This document shows positions 1-10,320 of a stretch of DNA of 64,000 bases, piece after piece. Origin of the DNA: Rachicladosporium sp. CCFEE 5018 (Eukaryota; Ascomycota; Dothideomycetes; Cladosporiales; Cladosporiaceae); NCBI GenBank assembly GCA_002077045.2, contig KZ111145.1, positions 716,260 to 780,259 of the forward strand, given 5' to 3'. The notes under the pieces are model-generated. The model was given only the letters and a program-made list of their open reading frames with translations. It was not told the DNA's origin and searched no databases. Both the position numbers and the translations under genes were made by a program. The stretch's first letter is position 1. Each line of letters starts with the position of its first letter.

Positions 1-13
1 ATATGCTGACACA

Positions 14-2973
14 ATGCACAGTGTCGTCTTTGTCCATGGTTTGCATGGAGACAGGATCAAGAGCTGGTCGAAGGACAAGATTTGTTGGCCGCGAGACCTG
101 CTCAAGGAGGATCTGCCCAACGCCAGGATCCTATCAGTATGTATGGCCAGGGCTTCTGCACTTGAAGTGCTAATCTTGGTAGTGGGGCTACGATGCGAGT
201 GTAATGAGGTTCTTCGATGCCGCTGGCCAGCAATCGGTTGCAGCGCATGCCATGCAACTGCTTGCAGACTTGTCGCGCCGCCGTCGCACGGCTGAAGAGG
301 CGCGTTACCACTCTACAACTAATTGGACCCGACTTACATGTCGCAGATGCAACTGCCAATAATCTTTGTCTGTCACAGCCTGGGTGGACTGATAGTCAAG
401 GATGTTAGCTATTTCCTGCAAGCTTATTGCAAACATTTTCTAATCCACGCTTCAGGCACTCGCGCAGTCCTATCACGAAAGTCGTCAGGAGCCGATCGTT
501 AGACCGAAGATCGCAAGCATAAAGCCAAAAACCATGGGTGTTGTGTTCGCTGGTACACCCCATCGAGGGTCTGACAAGGCGCGTTGGGCGAAGGTCGCGA
601 CCAACCTAGCGACGTTTGTTCTCAAGGACAACAGCTCAGCCCAGGTGACCGCTTTATGCAGAGGCTCAGAGACATTGGAACGCTTACAAATGGACTTCGC
701 TCGCGTGAGTGGTAGTCTCAGGATTTACACTTTTTGTGAGGAGTACAAGTATTCGGAGGCAGTCGGAAAGGTATCGGCCTTCAAGTCTCCGCTGAGAAAC
801 AAGTATGCTAATCACCTTCAGATTGTTGATAATGATTCGGCAACGCTTGGCTATAATCATGAGAACATCGAGGGTCTACCTGGGAGTCACTCTGAGATGA
901 TCAAATTCAACTCGAGAAAGGAATCTGGATACGAGCGCTTGACTGGCTCGATCTTGGACATTGTGGATCTCGGGCCGATAGAGTTGCCCAGAGTTGGTGC
1001 GTGATATTGGTGCTCATCTGCAGGGTTGGAAGTTGATTGTCGTGTAGCAGGCAGCCAAAGAAAAATCTCCGGCATTGCCATCCGCTCCTATCGCGGTGAA
1101 GATGATCTTCACATCACTTTCATTGAACATACAGTGATTAGAAACATCAGGTTTGTGACGAGGGAGCTATGGAAAGGGTCATGCAACGGCAAGACTGGCC
1201 TCTTTGTAGGTCTTCCCTAGACGTTCTGCAGATCTAGTGACTAAGCTGAGACAGCCGCGGAACTTTATCGAAGTTTTCGAAGAAGAGGACACGCCCTTGG
1301 CATCCCCTACTGCTCCGGCGATTAGTCGACGGCCAACCTGGAAAAGAGCGACAGTGGTGCCCCCGTTTCCAAGCCCCCTCGCTAATGACGACATCCGAGT
1401 CGACTTGAGTCCAGATCCAATCAGCAGTATCTCCGAGACACTGCAGGAAACAGCGCTCTCGACTATCGACCCTCGGTATAAGGATTGGCTTGAAGCTTTC
1501 TGGATCAGCTGCGAAGAAGGTCGACTAGAAGGTGTCAAGAAACAGATAGCTCGTAAAGTTGATGTCAATACCGTGGCAAACTCGAGCGACTGCATTGCAC
1601 GATACGGTACGGCGCTTACAGCTGCAGTCTGGAACGGTCATATTGAAGTGGTTCGATATCTCCTCAGCCATGGTGCACGGCCGAACCAGCCTGGAAATCC
1701 TCAGGACGTCAGCCTACCATTGCACATTGCAGCATCACTGGCTAACAAGCCTTTGGTCAAGCTGTTATTGAGTAAAGGTGCCAAAGTTGATGTTCAAGGA
1801 GGGGCCTATCGATTCGCCTTGACGGCAGCTGCTGTCGGGGGAGACATCAGCATCGTGCGTTTGCTAATTGACGAGGGCGCTAACCTTCATGCTCGCGATC
1901 TTGAAGGCGAGACCGCAATGCATGGGGCTGTTATTGGCGGTCATGCAGATGTAGTGAAGTGGCTCGTCGCGCAAGGCCTTGACCATAACATCAGCGGCGA
2001 TCAGGGAACAGCACTTGAGCTTGCCATACAGAAGAACAGAGACCAGCCTGGTTTCGCCGCGGACATCGTTGACTTTTTGTCAGGTGGTGAAGTACAGCCT
2101 CTACTGGCCCCCGAAATCAAGCCTAAATCAGGTCAGACGCCGAAGTTGACCGTCGTCACTCAGACTGGTGGGGAAACAGAGGCCAACGACCCAAGAATTC
2201 ACGAATTTCTGCGCACCATACTGAAGGTCTCGCTGATGATTGCGGCTAAAGAAGGCAGCTTGGAGGACGCTGAACGGCTTCTTTCGCCACCCGAGCCGGT
2301 CGATCCGAATGACCCATACCTCGAGGATGGCGAGTACGGCTATCCGCTCCACGCAGCCGCAGCAAACGGCCACATCCTAGTAGCAGCCTTGTTACTTGAG
2401 CGTGGGGCCAATGTCAATGCCCAAGGTTTCCAGCTTGGGACATCGCTACACTTTGCTGCATATCAGGGCCATATTTTCATTGCTGCTCTCCTTATAGCCT
2501 GGGGTGCTGATGTCAACGCCATCAGCGACGTAGAAGGTGGTCTCATGGCGACGCCGCTTGAACTCGCAGCCGCTAATGGCCAGACACTGTGTGTGGAATA
2601 CTTGCTCACACAGGGCGCAGATGTCAACCTATCGGGAGGTACGCTCAGTTCAGCGTTGCATGCAGCAGCTACTAGCTCGAACGGTCTTGACGTATTGCGA
2701 GCCTTGCTCGAGAAAGGCGCAAACGTTCAGAAGCTGAATGAGATGGGTCTGAGTGCCGCGGACATGGCGCGTGCCCATGAACATCATCAGGCGAAGCATC
2801 TATTGAAACAATGGGGCTGTCCAAGAGCTCCGTTCTTCAGCGCTCAACGTTTAGTCGCGTGGGGTGCTTCGCTAAACGTGCGAGTCGAAAGACAACAAGC
2901 AGTACAGCGAGAGCAGGAAATGCAGAATCTGATCAAACAGTATGCCGCGCAGCTAGCAGCATCCTCGGGATAA
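14..2973 (+). CDS. SERAC1-like alpha/beta-hydrolase fused to ankyrin repeats (spliced, model uncertain)
   Basis: The first part encodes a lipase-like alpha/beta hydrolase of the SERAC1/DUF676 kind. It opens with VVFVHGLHG, has a WGYDA strand, a CHSLGGLIVK nucleophile elbow, a VVFAGTPHRGS strand and a DSATLGY...SHSEMIKF segment that should carry the catalytic His. Introns I can place are 137-182, 404-455 and 771-821; a further one must end at 346, and its donor is unclear (frame favours a GC donor at 300). The second part, about 1237-2973, encodes eight or nine ankyrin repeats. It has no ATG before the repeats are well under way, so it must be spliced to upstream exons; the join between about 1004 and 1237 is unresolved. 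In fungi this hydrolase-repeat layout is common in NLR-like proteins, but no NACHT or NB-ARC domain is seen. The 5' end may lie before the window. Function is inferred only. Confidence 0.6.
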
Positions 2974-4299
2974 AGCAAGAAGATGAACCACTCTGGGGGG
3001 CTGGCAAGTCGCTACTTCGTTGGAAGTTCCTAGAGTCAAAGGCCGCAAACAGTGCTAACTGCGAAGATCGAAGCAACCTCGGTGTGATGTGGACAACAAG
3101 CCAGAAGTCGACCGCTGCTGCCATCCCACTGTGATTCTAGCGCACTAGATTGTGCGATCATGGGCTCAGCTAGTCATACCACAGCTGCCGGTATGTATGC
3201 GTTGGGAACCTCATCCTTCGGTGCCTAGGCTGAGCTACACATAGGTGGAGCAGTGTCGTCGATGTACCAGCCCGGCATATGCGCATTCGCTAGCGGTTGC
3301 GGCATTGGTGCAAGTGGCACATCGATATTCGCCGCATTCGAGCGCGATACCGTGATCGCTAGTACCATTTTCCGTTTCCCTTCTGCAAATTAAGACGCAG
3401 ACGCAACTAATGAAGCGGATGAGCAAGCCAACTGAAATTCCGAGAGCGAAGATGAGGATGAGGACGATCTCTAGGTGTGCGCACGGATTTCAGCACCATA
3501 GCGTTGCATCTTTCCACGTTAATAAGTCGATCAAGTCGTGAGGAGTTGGCTCCAAACGAAAGTTGTGGATGGCATGGTATGATGTCTACAGATCTACGTA
3601 CTCAGACTGGCTCAAATCGGGGTCGTGCTTTGATAGCACGGCCTGGACGAGATTTGACCTCGATTTGAGGCTGCTGCATTATAGGCTCGACTTCAACAGA
3701 TACATGATTTTGAGGCATATTTTGAAGCTTACAAACCTCTGTTGGCCCGGTATTAGTAAGGTAGTATGCAAGCGCACTCTACTGCGTTTCAAACCTGTTT
3801 TGCCTCGATCTGTTGCTGTCGACTTGCTGGTTTCAATGCCTTGCTGTACATGTCCCCGTTGTGCCATCGTGGCAGTGCTGTAGGCATGGCGTAGGGCGGC
3901 AATAAGGTTTGCAATGTTTCACATCTGTCAACAGTCGCATCGCCAGGTACCGTACCGCATCTGCACATGCAATCGTTGTACCACGTCACGACCTGTGAGA
4001 GAAGCCGATAATTCGATCATTGAATTGCATACGACCGCTTGTGTTCCTCTACCTGTCAGTGGGGGCCACCGATCTCGAGCACGTCCTGGTGACAACCGTG
4101 CCAGGGATTCAGTGGCTTCATTCACCACGGACAGGCATCTGAGACAAGCAGACTACCCATCGCGAACGAGCACGCACATTCGCTTCCTAGCCCCGTCAGC
4201 CACGGCGGCCTGGTACGGTTATACACTGACGACCTTCGCCCGGGCAAATCCCCCTGAGACCCTCCCATCCTTTCCCCGACAGCTCTTCGATCGCCCACG
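2974..4299. other. Intergenic region upstream of kinesin
   Basis: Short open frames occur on both strands but none has a recognisable motif or splice pattern. The last few hundred bases presumably hold the kinesin promoter and leader. I see no RNA gene or repeat here. Confidence 0.5.
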
Positions 4300-7089
4300 A
4301 TGTCGACTGCTAACACCATCAAGGTCGTCGCCCGCTTCCGACCTCAGAACCGCATCGAGCGTGACGCCGGCAGCGAGGAGATCGTCAACTTTGAGTCAGC
4401 AGAGTCCTTAGCTGTCACTAATGCTGGCTCTTCCGCAGCCTTTACCTTTGATCGGGTCTTCCCCACCGCCACCCCGCAACAAGATGTCTTCGATTACAGC
4501 ATCCGCTCGACGGTTGACGATGTGCTGGCAGGCTACAACGGCACAGTCTTCGCCTATGGTCAGACAGGCTCAGGAAAGACATACACCATGATGGGCGCCG
4601 GCAATCTGGGAGACGAGGAGAGCAAGGGCATCATTCCACGCATCGTGGAGCAGATTTTCGCGCAGATTATGGGGAGCGATGCGATGATTGAGTTCACGGT
4701 CAAGGTCTCGTATATGGAGATCTACATGGAAAAGATCCGGGATCTGCTCGCGCCGCAGAACGACAACTTGCCCATACACGAGGAGAAAGGGCGGGGTGTG
4801 TATGTGAAGGGCTTGTTTGAGATCTATGTCGGGAGTGTGGAGGATGTGTATGTCGTGCTGGAGAAGGGCGGGGCCAGCAGGGCGACGGCCGCGACGAATA
4901 TGAACCAGGAGTCGTCGCGGTCACACTCGATATTCGTGATTGAGGTGACGCAGAAGAATGTTGAGAGTGGAACGGCGAGGAGTGGGAGGCTGTTCCTGGT
5001 CGATCTGGCTGGGTCTGAGAAAGTCGGCAAGACTGGTGCGAGTGGTCAAACGCTCGAAGAGGCCAAGAAGATCAACAAGTCACTTACATCGCTGGGCATG
5101 GTGATCAATGCCTTGTCAGATGGCAAGAGCACGCACATCCCCTATCGAGACAGCAAGCTCACGCGCATGCTGCAAGAGTCGCTCGGAGGTAATTCACGAA
5201 CGACACTGATCATCAATTGCTCGCCCATGTCGTACAACTACGAGGAGACAGTCAGCACATTGCGATTCGGAGAGCGGGCCAAGACGATCAAACAGAAGGC
5301 CAAGATCAACGAGGAGCTCTCGCCTGCACAGCTCAAGGCCATGTTGCGAAAGACGCAAGGCCAGCTCAGCACGTTCGAGACATACATCTCATCTCTGGAA
5401 TCGGAAGTCGGGACATGGCGAAAGGGTGACACAGTGCCGAAGGATCAATGGACACCGGCAATGAAGGACATGGCACGCGGAGGACAGGTACCTTCGACGC
5501 CGCGGCCGGCGACGCCTAGTCGATTGCGGGCTGCTCACGAGGGTCCTGGAACGCCGAGACCGGATAGCAGGGCTGAGGGCGAGCGGTCGAGTACGCCTTC
5601 CATGGCTCTGGAGACTGATGAGAAAGACGAGTTTCTACGACGTGAGAACGAGCTCCAAGATCAGCTGGCTGATAAGGAGAGTGCTCTCGCAAAAGCTGAG
5701 GAGGCTTTGCAAGCTGCGCGCAATGAGATTAAGGAACTGCGCGAGACCCACACATCCTCCACCCGCGATGCCGATCGGTTCCGCGGCGAGACCGAGCAGC
5801 TACGCATGCAAGTCGAGAAGATCGAGTTCGAGCACCGCGAAGACTCCATCACGCTTGACTCACTCAAGGAGGCGAATTCTGAGCTGACGACTGAGCTCGA
5901 TGACGTGAAGCATCAGCTTCTCGATGCCAAGATGAGCGCGAAGGAGAGCAGTGCCATGCTCGATGAGAAGGAGAGGCTGAAGAAGGAGAGGATGGCGCAG
6001 ATGATGGCTGGCTTCGACCTTGGGGACGGCATGACGAGCCCAAGCGACATGCACTTGCGCGAGACGCTGCAGCACGTCGAGAGCATGCTTGATCTGGCCG
6101 ACAACGGCGAAGCGGTGCCTCCAGAAGAGCTCGAACGACTACGCGAGCGCCTCGTCGAGACACAAGGCTTCATCCGCCAAGCTGAGCTCGCGCCAACGAA
6201 TGGGCACAGCGAAGCCGGCGCCCTGCCAGCCGACGCAGACTCCTCCGACCTCTCCCGTCTGCTCGCCCGACAACAAGAAGAGAACACCCGTCTCCGCAAC
6301 GACCTCGAAGCCCTGCGCAAATCCTCGCTCTCGCCAGCGCCCAACGGCGCAACCCACTCCAAGCAACTAGCAGACTTCGACACGATCAAGAAGTCCCTTA
6401 TGCGCGATTTGCAGAACCGGTGCGAACGTGTAGTCGAGCTGGAGATCTCGCTGGATTCGACGAGGGAACAGTACAACAGCATATTGCGGAGCTCGAACAG
6501 CAAGCAGCAGCAAAAGAAACTCGCATTCCTGGAGCGGAATCTGGAACAATTGACGCTAGTGCAGCGCCAGCTAGTCGAGCAGAACACGACGCTCAAGAAG
6601 GAAGTCGCTATCGCCGAGCGAAAATTGGTGGCGAGAGGCGAGCGGATCCGTGGCCTCGAAGGGCTCGTCGCAGAATCGCAAGAAAAGCTCATGTTGGCAA
6701 ATCACAAGTTCGTTCTCCAAGCCCACCAACCTCCCTCCCCTTGTACCCGTGCTAACGCAATCCCTAGATTCGAACAACAACTCCTCGCCGTCAAAGACCG
6801 CCTCGAAGCCGCCAAGCAGGGCAGCACGCGCGGCCTCCCTGGCTCCAACTCCCTCGCCTTCAACACCAACGGTAATCTCAACAACCCTCCGCAATTCGGG
6901 AGCAATCCTTTCGGTCGCATCGCCAAACCACTACGAGGCGGCGGGCAAGGTGGCGACGGAGGCGGGAGTGGAATGGTGCCTACATTCGCTGGCCTGGCGG
7001 CTGCGAGAGGGCAAGTTGGAGTGCAAGGGAATGGGGAGGGTGAGGGAGGAGGGAAGAGAGGGAGCTGGTTCTTTAATCAGAGGACTTGA
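4300..7089 (+). CDS. Conventional kinesin-1 heavy chain (copy A, complete)
   Basis: Plus-end-directed microtubule motor that carries vesicles and organelles, important in hyphal growth. The N-terminal motor domain (about residues 1-330) has P-loop GQTGSGKT at residue 87, switch I NMNQESSRSHSIF and switch II LVDLAGSEKVGKTGA. A Pro/Thr-rich hinge (SSTPSMALETDE) leads to a long coiled coil and the fungal tail block KLAFLERNLEQLTLVQRQL. A 60-nt intron, 6708-6767, has donor GTTCGT, branch GCTAAC and acceptor CTAG. Removing it restores the smooth tail reading NHKFEQQLLAVKDRL. It is a multiple of three with no stop, so unspliced reading gives 929 aa and spliced reading 909 aa. The C-terminus is Gly-rich and ends KRGSWFFNQRT. 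The tail half (from 6154) is repeated at 18566. Kinesin-1 identity is high confidence. Confidence 0.95.
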   Translation: MSTANTIKVVARFRPQNRIERDAGSEEIVNFESAESLAVTNAGSSAAFTFDRVFPTATPQQDVFDYSIRSTVDDVLAGYNGTVFAYGQTGSGKTYTMMGAGNLGDEESKGIIPRIVEQIFAQIMGSDAMIEFTVKVSYMEIYMEKIRDLLAPQNDNLPIHEEKGRGVYVKGLFEIYVGSVEDVYVVLEKGGASRATAATNMNQESSRSHSIFVIEVTQKNVESGTARSGRLFLVDLAGSEKVGKTGASGQTLEEAKKINKSLTSLGMVINALSDGKSTHIPYRDSKLTRMLQESLGGNSRTTLIINCSPMSYNYEETVSTLRFGERAKTIKQKAKINEELSPAQLKAMLRKTQGQLSTFETYISSLESEVGTWRKGDTVPKDQWTPAMKDMARGGQVPSTPRPATPSRLRAAHEGPGTPRPDSRAEGERSSTPSMALETDEKDEFLRRENELQDQLADKESALAKAEEALQAARNEIKELRETHTSSTRDADRFRGETEQLRMQVEKIEFEHREDSITLDSLKEANSELTTELDDVKHQLLDAKMSAKESSAMLDEKERLKKERMAQMMAGFDLGDGMTSPSDMHLRETLQHVESMLDLADNGEAVPPEELERLRERLVETQGFIRQAELAPTNGHSEAGALPADADSSDLSRLLARQQEENTRLRNDLEALRKSSLSPAPNGATHSKQLADFDTIKKSLMRDLQNRCERVVELEISLDSTREQYNSILRSSNSKQQQKKLAFLERNLEQLTLVQRQLVEQNTTLKKEVAIAERKLVARGERIRGLEGLVAESQEKLMLANHKFVLQAHQPPSPCTRANAIPRFEQQLLAVKDRLEAAKQGSTRGLPGSNSLAFNTNGNLNNPPQFGSNPFGRIAKPLRGGGQGGDGGGSGMVPTFAGLAAARGQVGVQGNGEGEGGGKRGSWFFNQRT

Positions 7090-7697
7090 CAAGGATCTGA
7101 GAGCGGGACGCATGGGAGTTTATGGATGTGGCGGGCATGGGTGTGGGGACGAGGCAGGCTTGAGAACGTGCTTTTGTATACCCGGTCGCGTTGGCATGGA
7201 AGGGCGTATATACAGAAGTTGCTGATGTCGGATGAAAAACCGCCACATGAAGTCTTTGGCCATGCAGACGTAGTCTGGTTTACTCCTCTCACGAATGATG
7301 GCTGTGGCTGCAAGACTATCGCAAAGTCGAGCGCACTGTCTGATTGCATGGAAGTCTTACAGCTTGCTCTTGAGCTGCAGCTACACAGTACCTTGGTTCG
7401 TGAGACTGATGATGTGCATTCTGTCACATATACAATGGAATGCTGCTACAGTACGTGCTAGGTAGGTACAAAGGTGAGCGTGATGTCACCGCCAATACTT
7501 CCATCGCTTATCGCAGACTTCGCCTCATCCCTTCTTCCAACAGAGCACAGAGGAAGGTACATAGGTAGCACTCATCGCTGTCTTCCCCTCGTTGTTTTTC
7601 GCCCAGAACACAAGTGAGTGTAAGTCATAGCTCATGATCAAAGAGATTTCCCCAAGAAGACACAGTGTACGTAGGACCCATCGTCATCGATATCTCT
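7090..7697. other. Intergenic, downstream of kinesin
   Basis: No supported gene. From about 7250 to 8960 copy A carries sequence that copy B lacks: B goes from kinesin to the matching flank near 19860 in far less sequence. Confidence 0.45.
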
Positions 7698-8221
7698 CTA
7701 GGGGTTAAGGCAGTAGTTGCGCGACCCTGGAGAGAAGTTTACGACGCAATTGCCGCAGCCATACAAGGCGCAACCTTTGGCGGTCGAACAGGCAACGCCG
7801 TAGCAAGCGCTGCGCTCGAATAGTGAAGCGCCTCGCTTCACCCGAGTAATCCCGACTGCGGTCAGATCATGCGGCACCTTGAATAACTCTACTTCGCTTA
7901 CGACATCGCGACCGTCGACGCCTTCGAGAGCGGGGATTTCGAACGCTGCCAGCTAAGCAGGCGACAGCCTGATGTAGTCGAGCACTGCAGTGTGTTCGGC
8001 GTTCACTGAGCGGAGCACGCCGTCGGCGCCCACGTACAGAATGCTCTCGGGTTCCAGGCGAAGTTCAGTGCCCGAAGTTAGCTGTTCAGGAAGGTTAGTG
8101 TCCGAAGGCCATGGACTCGCAAGTACGCAGCACATATAGCAGAAAGCTCCGTCGGAGAAGTTGCGAAGGTCGAGCTCGCCATGAGCAGGCTGCACAGAAG
8201 TGCTGCTGTGATGTGCTTCAT
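7698..8221 (-). pseudogene. Secreted, Cys-rich member of the GSDGVFRS family, interrupted by a TAG
   Basis: Read on the minus strand, an ATG at 8221 starts a signal-peptide-like stretch (MKHITAALLCSLLMASSTFA). A short intron with donor gtccat, branch cactaac and acceptor aacag joins in frame to LYVGADGVLRSVNAEH, related to LLALGSDGVFRSLTGNR of the gene at 9554. A single TAG at 7953-7955 follows RLSPA, and the frame then continues open for 84 codons (7701-7952). That stretch includes EGVDGRDV, which matches RGVDGTKV of the relatives, and ends in a Cys-rich tail (ACYGVAC, YGCGNC, NYCLNP) at a stop at 7698. Homology runs through the TAG, so a CAG-to-TAG change (one transition) is the simplest explanation; an intron ending at that TAG is less likely. 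The locus lies in a copy A-only insertion. Confidence 0.5.
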
Positions 8222-8443
8222 TGCTGGAGTATGAGGTGAATGCTGGCACGAATGGTCACGCAATTTGAAGGGAGACTGGGTATGCTGGCTGGAGCTTGTG
8301 ACACTGTATCGTTGCGAAAAGCAGCTGCTACGACTGCCTTTTATGTCTGCTCCCGGACTCAGGTGACGGTGCCTCCTTCGCAGAAGGGCGTGCAGCGGGG
8401 GAGGGCAACCTCTGCGGCGCTAAAGGACATTAGCCATATCGAA

Positions 8444-8640
8444 GGTCGCAGTAGTGTGCGTGCAGATAATCTCCAAGACGGCGACCATAGTCCTGTTGTC
8501 GATATTGATCTTGTCATGCATCCTCTGCGCCGTACAAGGACACGAGCCGTATTGGAGGTCGCAGTAGCGTGCATACGGGAAATCTCCAGGACGGTGCCCA
8601 GGGTCTTGTCGTCTTCATCGATCATGTCGTGCATCCTCTT
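8444..8640. repeat. Two imperfect tandem units, period about 113 bp
   Basis: Units at 8444-8527 and 8557-8640 both run from ggtcgcagtag to gtcatgcatcctct-like ends. On the minus strand each encodes a similar peptide (MHDMIDEDDKT..TVLEI and MHDKINIDNRT..AVLEI), but in different frames because 113 is not a multiple of three. This suggests a duplicated exon-like fragment of unknown origin. It is absent from copy B. Confidence 0.5.
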
Positions 8641-9553
8641 CGAAGGAAAAGTAGTGGAGACTGTCAGGGTAGTGTTCAAGCCTACCTTCGTCAATTGAAT
8701 CGCTCGCCATTGATCATGATGGATCCTTGACGCATAAGTCATTGCGCTATGTTGAATAGATACCACCATGGCGTCACATGTAAAGAGGCGAGGGTAAGAT
8801 GTTGTGCCCGGGATGGATGAGGTTCAGATCCATGAGGTTCGGACCTGAGACCACGGCACGCTAAAACAGAGCCGAGTCCCCCGGCTGGTCAAGCACGATC
8901 CAATTGCATATTGGATACGCTCCATCGATGCACTTTGAGGGACCTGGGATCGTTTTCTCGGAATCGGGACCGCGCTTAATCACTGTCGATGGATTAGCCG
9001 TAAGCGAGCCGTGCGTGTAGCGGCACAGCTCACGTCGTGTGGCTCGACGGTCGATGAAGACGATTGGTCAATACCGAAACTTGTCTGAGCCGGTACAAGA
9101 GCCGACACATCGGTTCGATGCGGAAGCGTGCTTCCAGCGGCTCTGTATAAGCGTGCCAATGCCTTTGCCGATGATTCGCTCTAAGAACGTAGAGCGGGAC
9201 GAGCATGCACCACATGCACTGGAGCGACAGGACCAGACCTCCACACAGTGAGTCCATGAACGAGACGAGTCTACAACGGAGATCCAGCCGGCGAGGGAAC
9301 CAAGCCAGCTGGAGCAGTCGAAGTACTGGTAGCTGGGGCTGGAAGCTCAAGGGGGAACAGGTGTGACCGTGGCAAAGCACGACGATTCAGCCGGCTAGGC
9401 TCCAGCCGCGCGATAGATCTTGTCGGGTACATACGTGTAGAGCACGCGGGGTCTATCGCTTCTGAGAATTTGTCTCGTGTACTTCGACTTGTCGTGCAAT
9501 TCCAGACGCAACTCGGCACAAGTCAAGGCTGATCGATCACTATTTTCTGGAAG
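8641..9553. other. Intergenic, no gene recognised
   Basis: Homology with copy B resumes near 8960 (gccgtaagcgagccgt). Open frames here lack motifs. The final part is probably the promoter of the gene at 9554. Confidence 0.45.
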
Positions 9554-10042
9554 ATGCCTGATCAGTGCACTGTGGATGACAAGTCTGGGGTACAAGACAT
9601 TGATCAGAACGAGCAGCGTAATCGAGATCAAGAAGAGCTTTCTCGGATCTTCAAGCAGCTCCCAGAAGGCGAACACGGGCTCCTCGCTCTAGGCTCCGAC
9701 GGCGTCTTCCGTTCACTCACAGGCAATCGAGACGTCGTCGGCGCTGTTGGCCTACGACCTGCACTTATCAAAGCCTTGCTGGACCGGCGTCCTTTCTCAA
9801 AGGAAGCAGAGGATAAATACCGAGGGGTGGACGGTACAAAGGTCCCGGTAGAGCAGTGGTGGAAGCCGGAGAGGTCGATGTTGCCTCCCGCGTTGACCGA
9901 AGCCGAGCTGGAGGAGGAAGAAGATTTTGCCGCCTTACACAGTGATAAGATCAAGGAAGTGGAAGAGAAGAGAGCGGCAGGTCGACTGGAACCTTGCGGC
10001 CCTCTCATCAGGAGCGATCATAACCTTGGACCTAAGGATTAG
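9554..10042 (+). CDS. GSDGVFRS-family small protein (copy A)
   Basis: A 162-aa intronless protein of a family I do not recognise. The core is LLALGSDGVFRSLTG (about residues 42-56), then a VVGAVGLRPALIKALLDRR helix, then EDKYRGVDGTKVPVEQWW, then an acidic coiled segment rich in Glu and Lys, ending RSDHNLGPKD. No signal peptide or membrane helix is seen. The copy B partner at 20231-20719 has the same length and keeps the core, so the frame is under constraint. Other members lie at 28004 (intact), 7698 (secreted, broken), 15133 and 25780 (decayed). It converges with the UBE2O-like gene; about 280 bp lie between the stops. Function unknown. Confidence 0.8.
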   Translation: MPDQCTVDDKSGVQDIDQNEQRNRDQEELSRIFKQLPEGEHGLLALGSDGVFRSLTGNRDVVGAVGLRPALIKALLDRRPFSKEAEDKYRGVDGTKVPVEQWWKPERSMLPPALTEAELEEEEDFAALHSDKIKEVEEKRAAGRLEPCGPLIRSDHNLGPKD

Positions 10043-10320
10043 ATGGTTCGCATGCTCAACCATTTGGGGTACGCCTCATCAATACTGACTATGTGTACAG
10101 TCGGCAGGATGGCGTCAGGTTCGTGTGAGCTGTGTGCATGAGTGATATTGCGGCGAATCCAGACGTGATCCGGGAGTCCATCGAGGATTATTGCAGGGTG
10201 TCGCTGCGGTTGGCGATCTTCGATACATGCGCAAGGTAGTCCCGACGCTAGTGGCTAGCTTCTTGCGCAAGCAGGCAACAGGGCGTTTCGTGTTAGGTAA
10301 AGTTTGTACAATCGCGCTGC

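Noticed and set aside
1237..1239. Start codon for the ankyrin frame
   Set aside because: The codon is GTG with no upstream ATG in frame; a fungal nuclear gene would not start there, so it is an internal exon.
5913..6692. Long antisense frame of 259 codons inside the kinesin gene
   Set aside because: Ser/Arg-rich shadow of the coiled-coil coding strand; no motif and fully overlapped by a certain gene.
7077..7427. Minus-strand Cys-containing frame after the kinesin gene
   Set aside because: No homolog in copy B and no motif; composition only.
7953..7955. RIP mutation as the cause of the TAG
   Set aside because: Context fits CpA to TpA but one site cannot show RIP; the duplicated blocks otherwise do not look C-to-T biased by eye.
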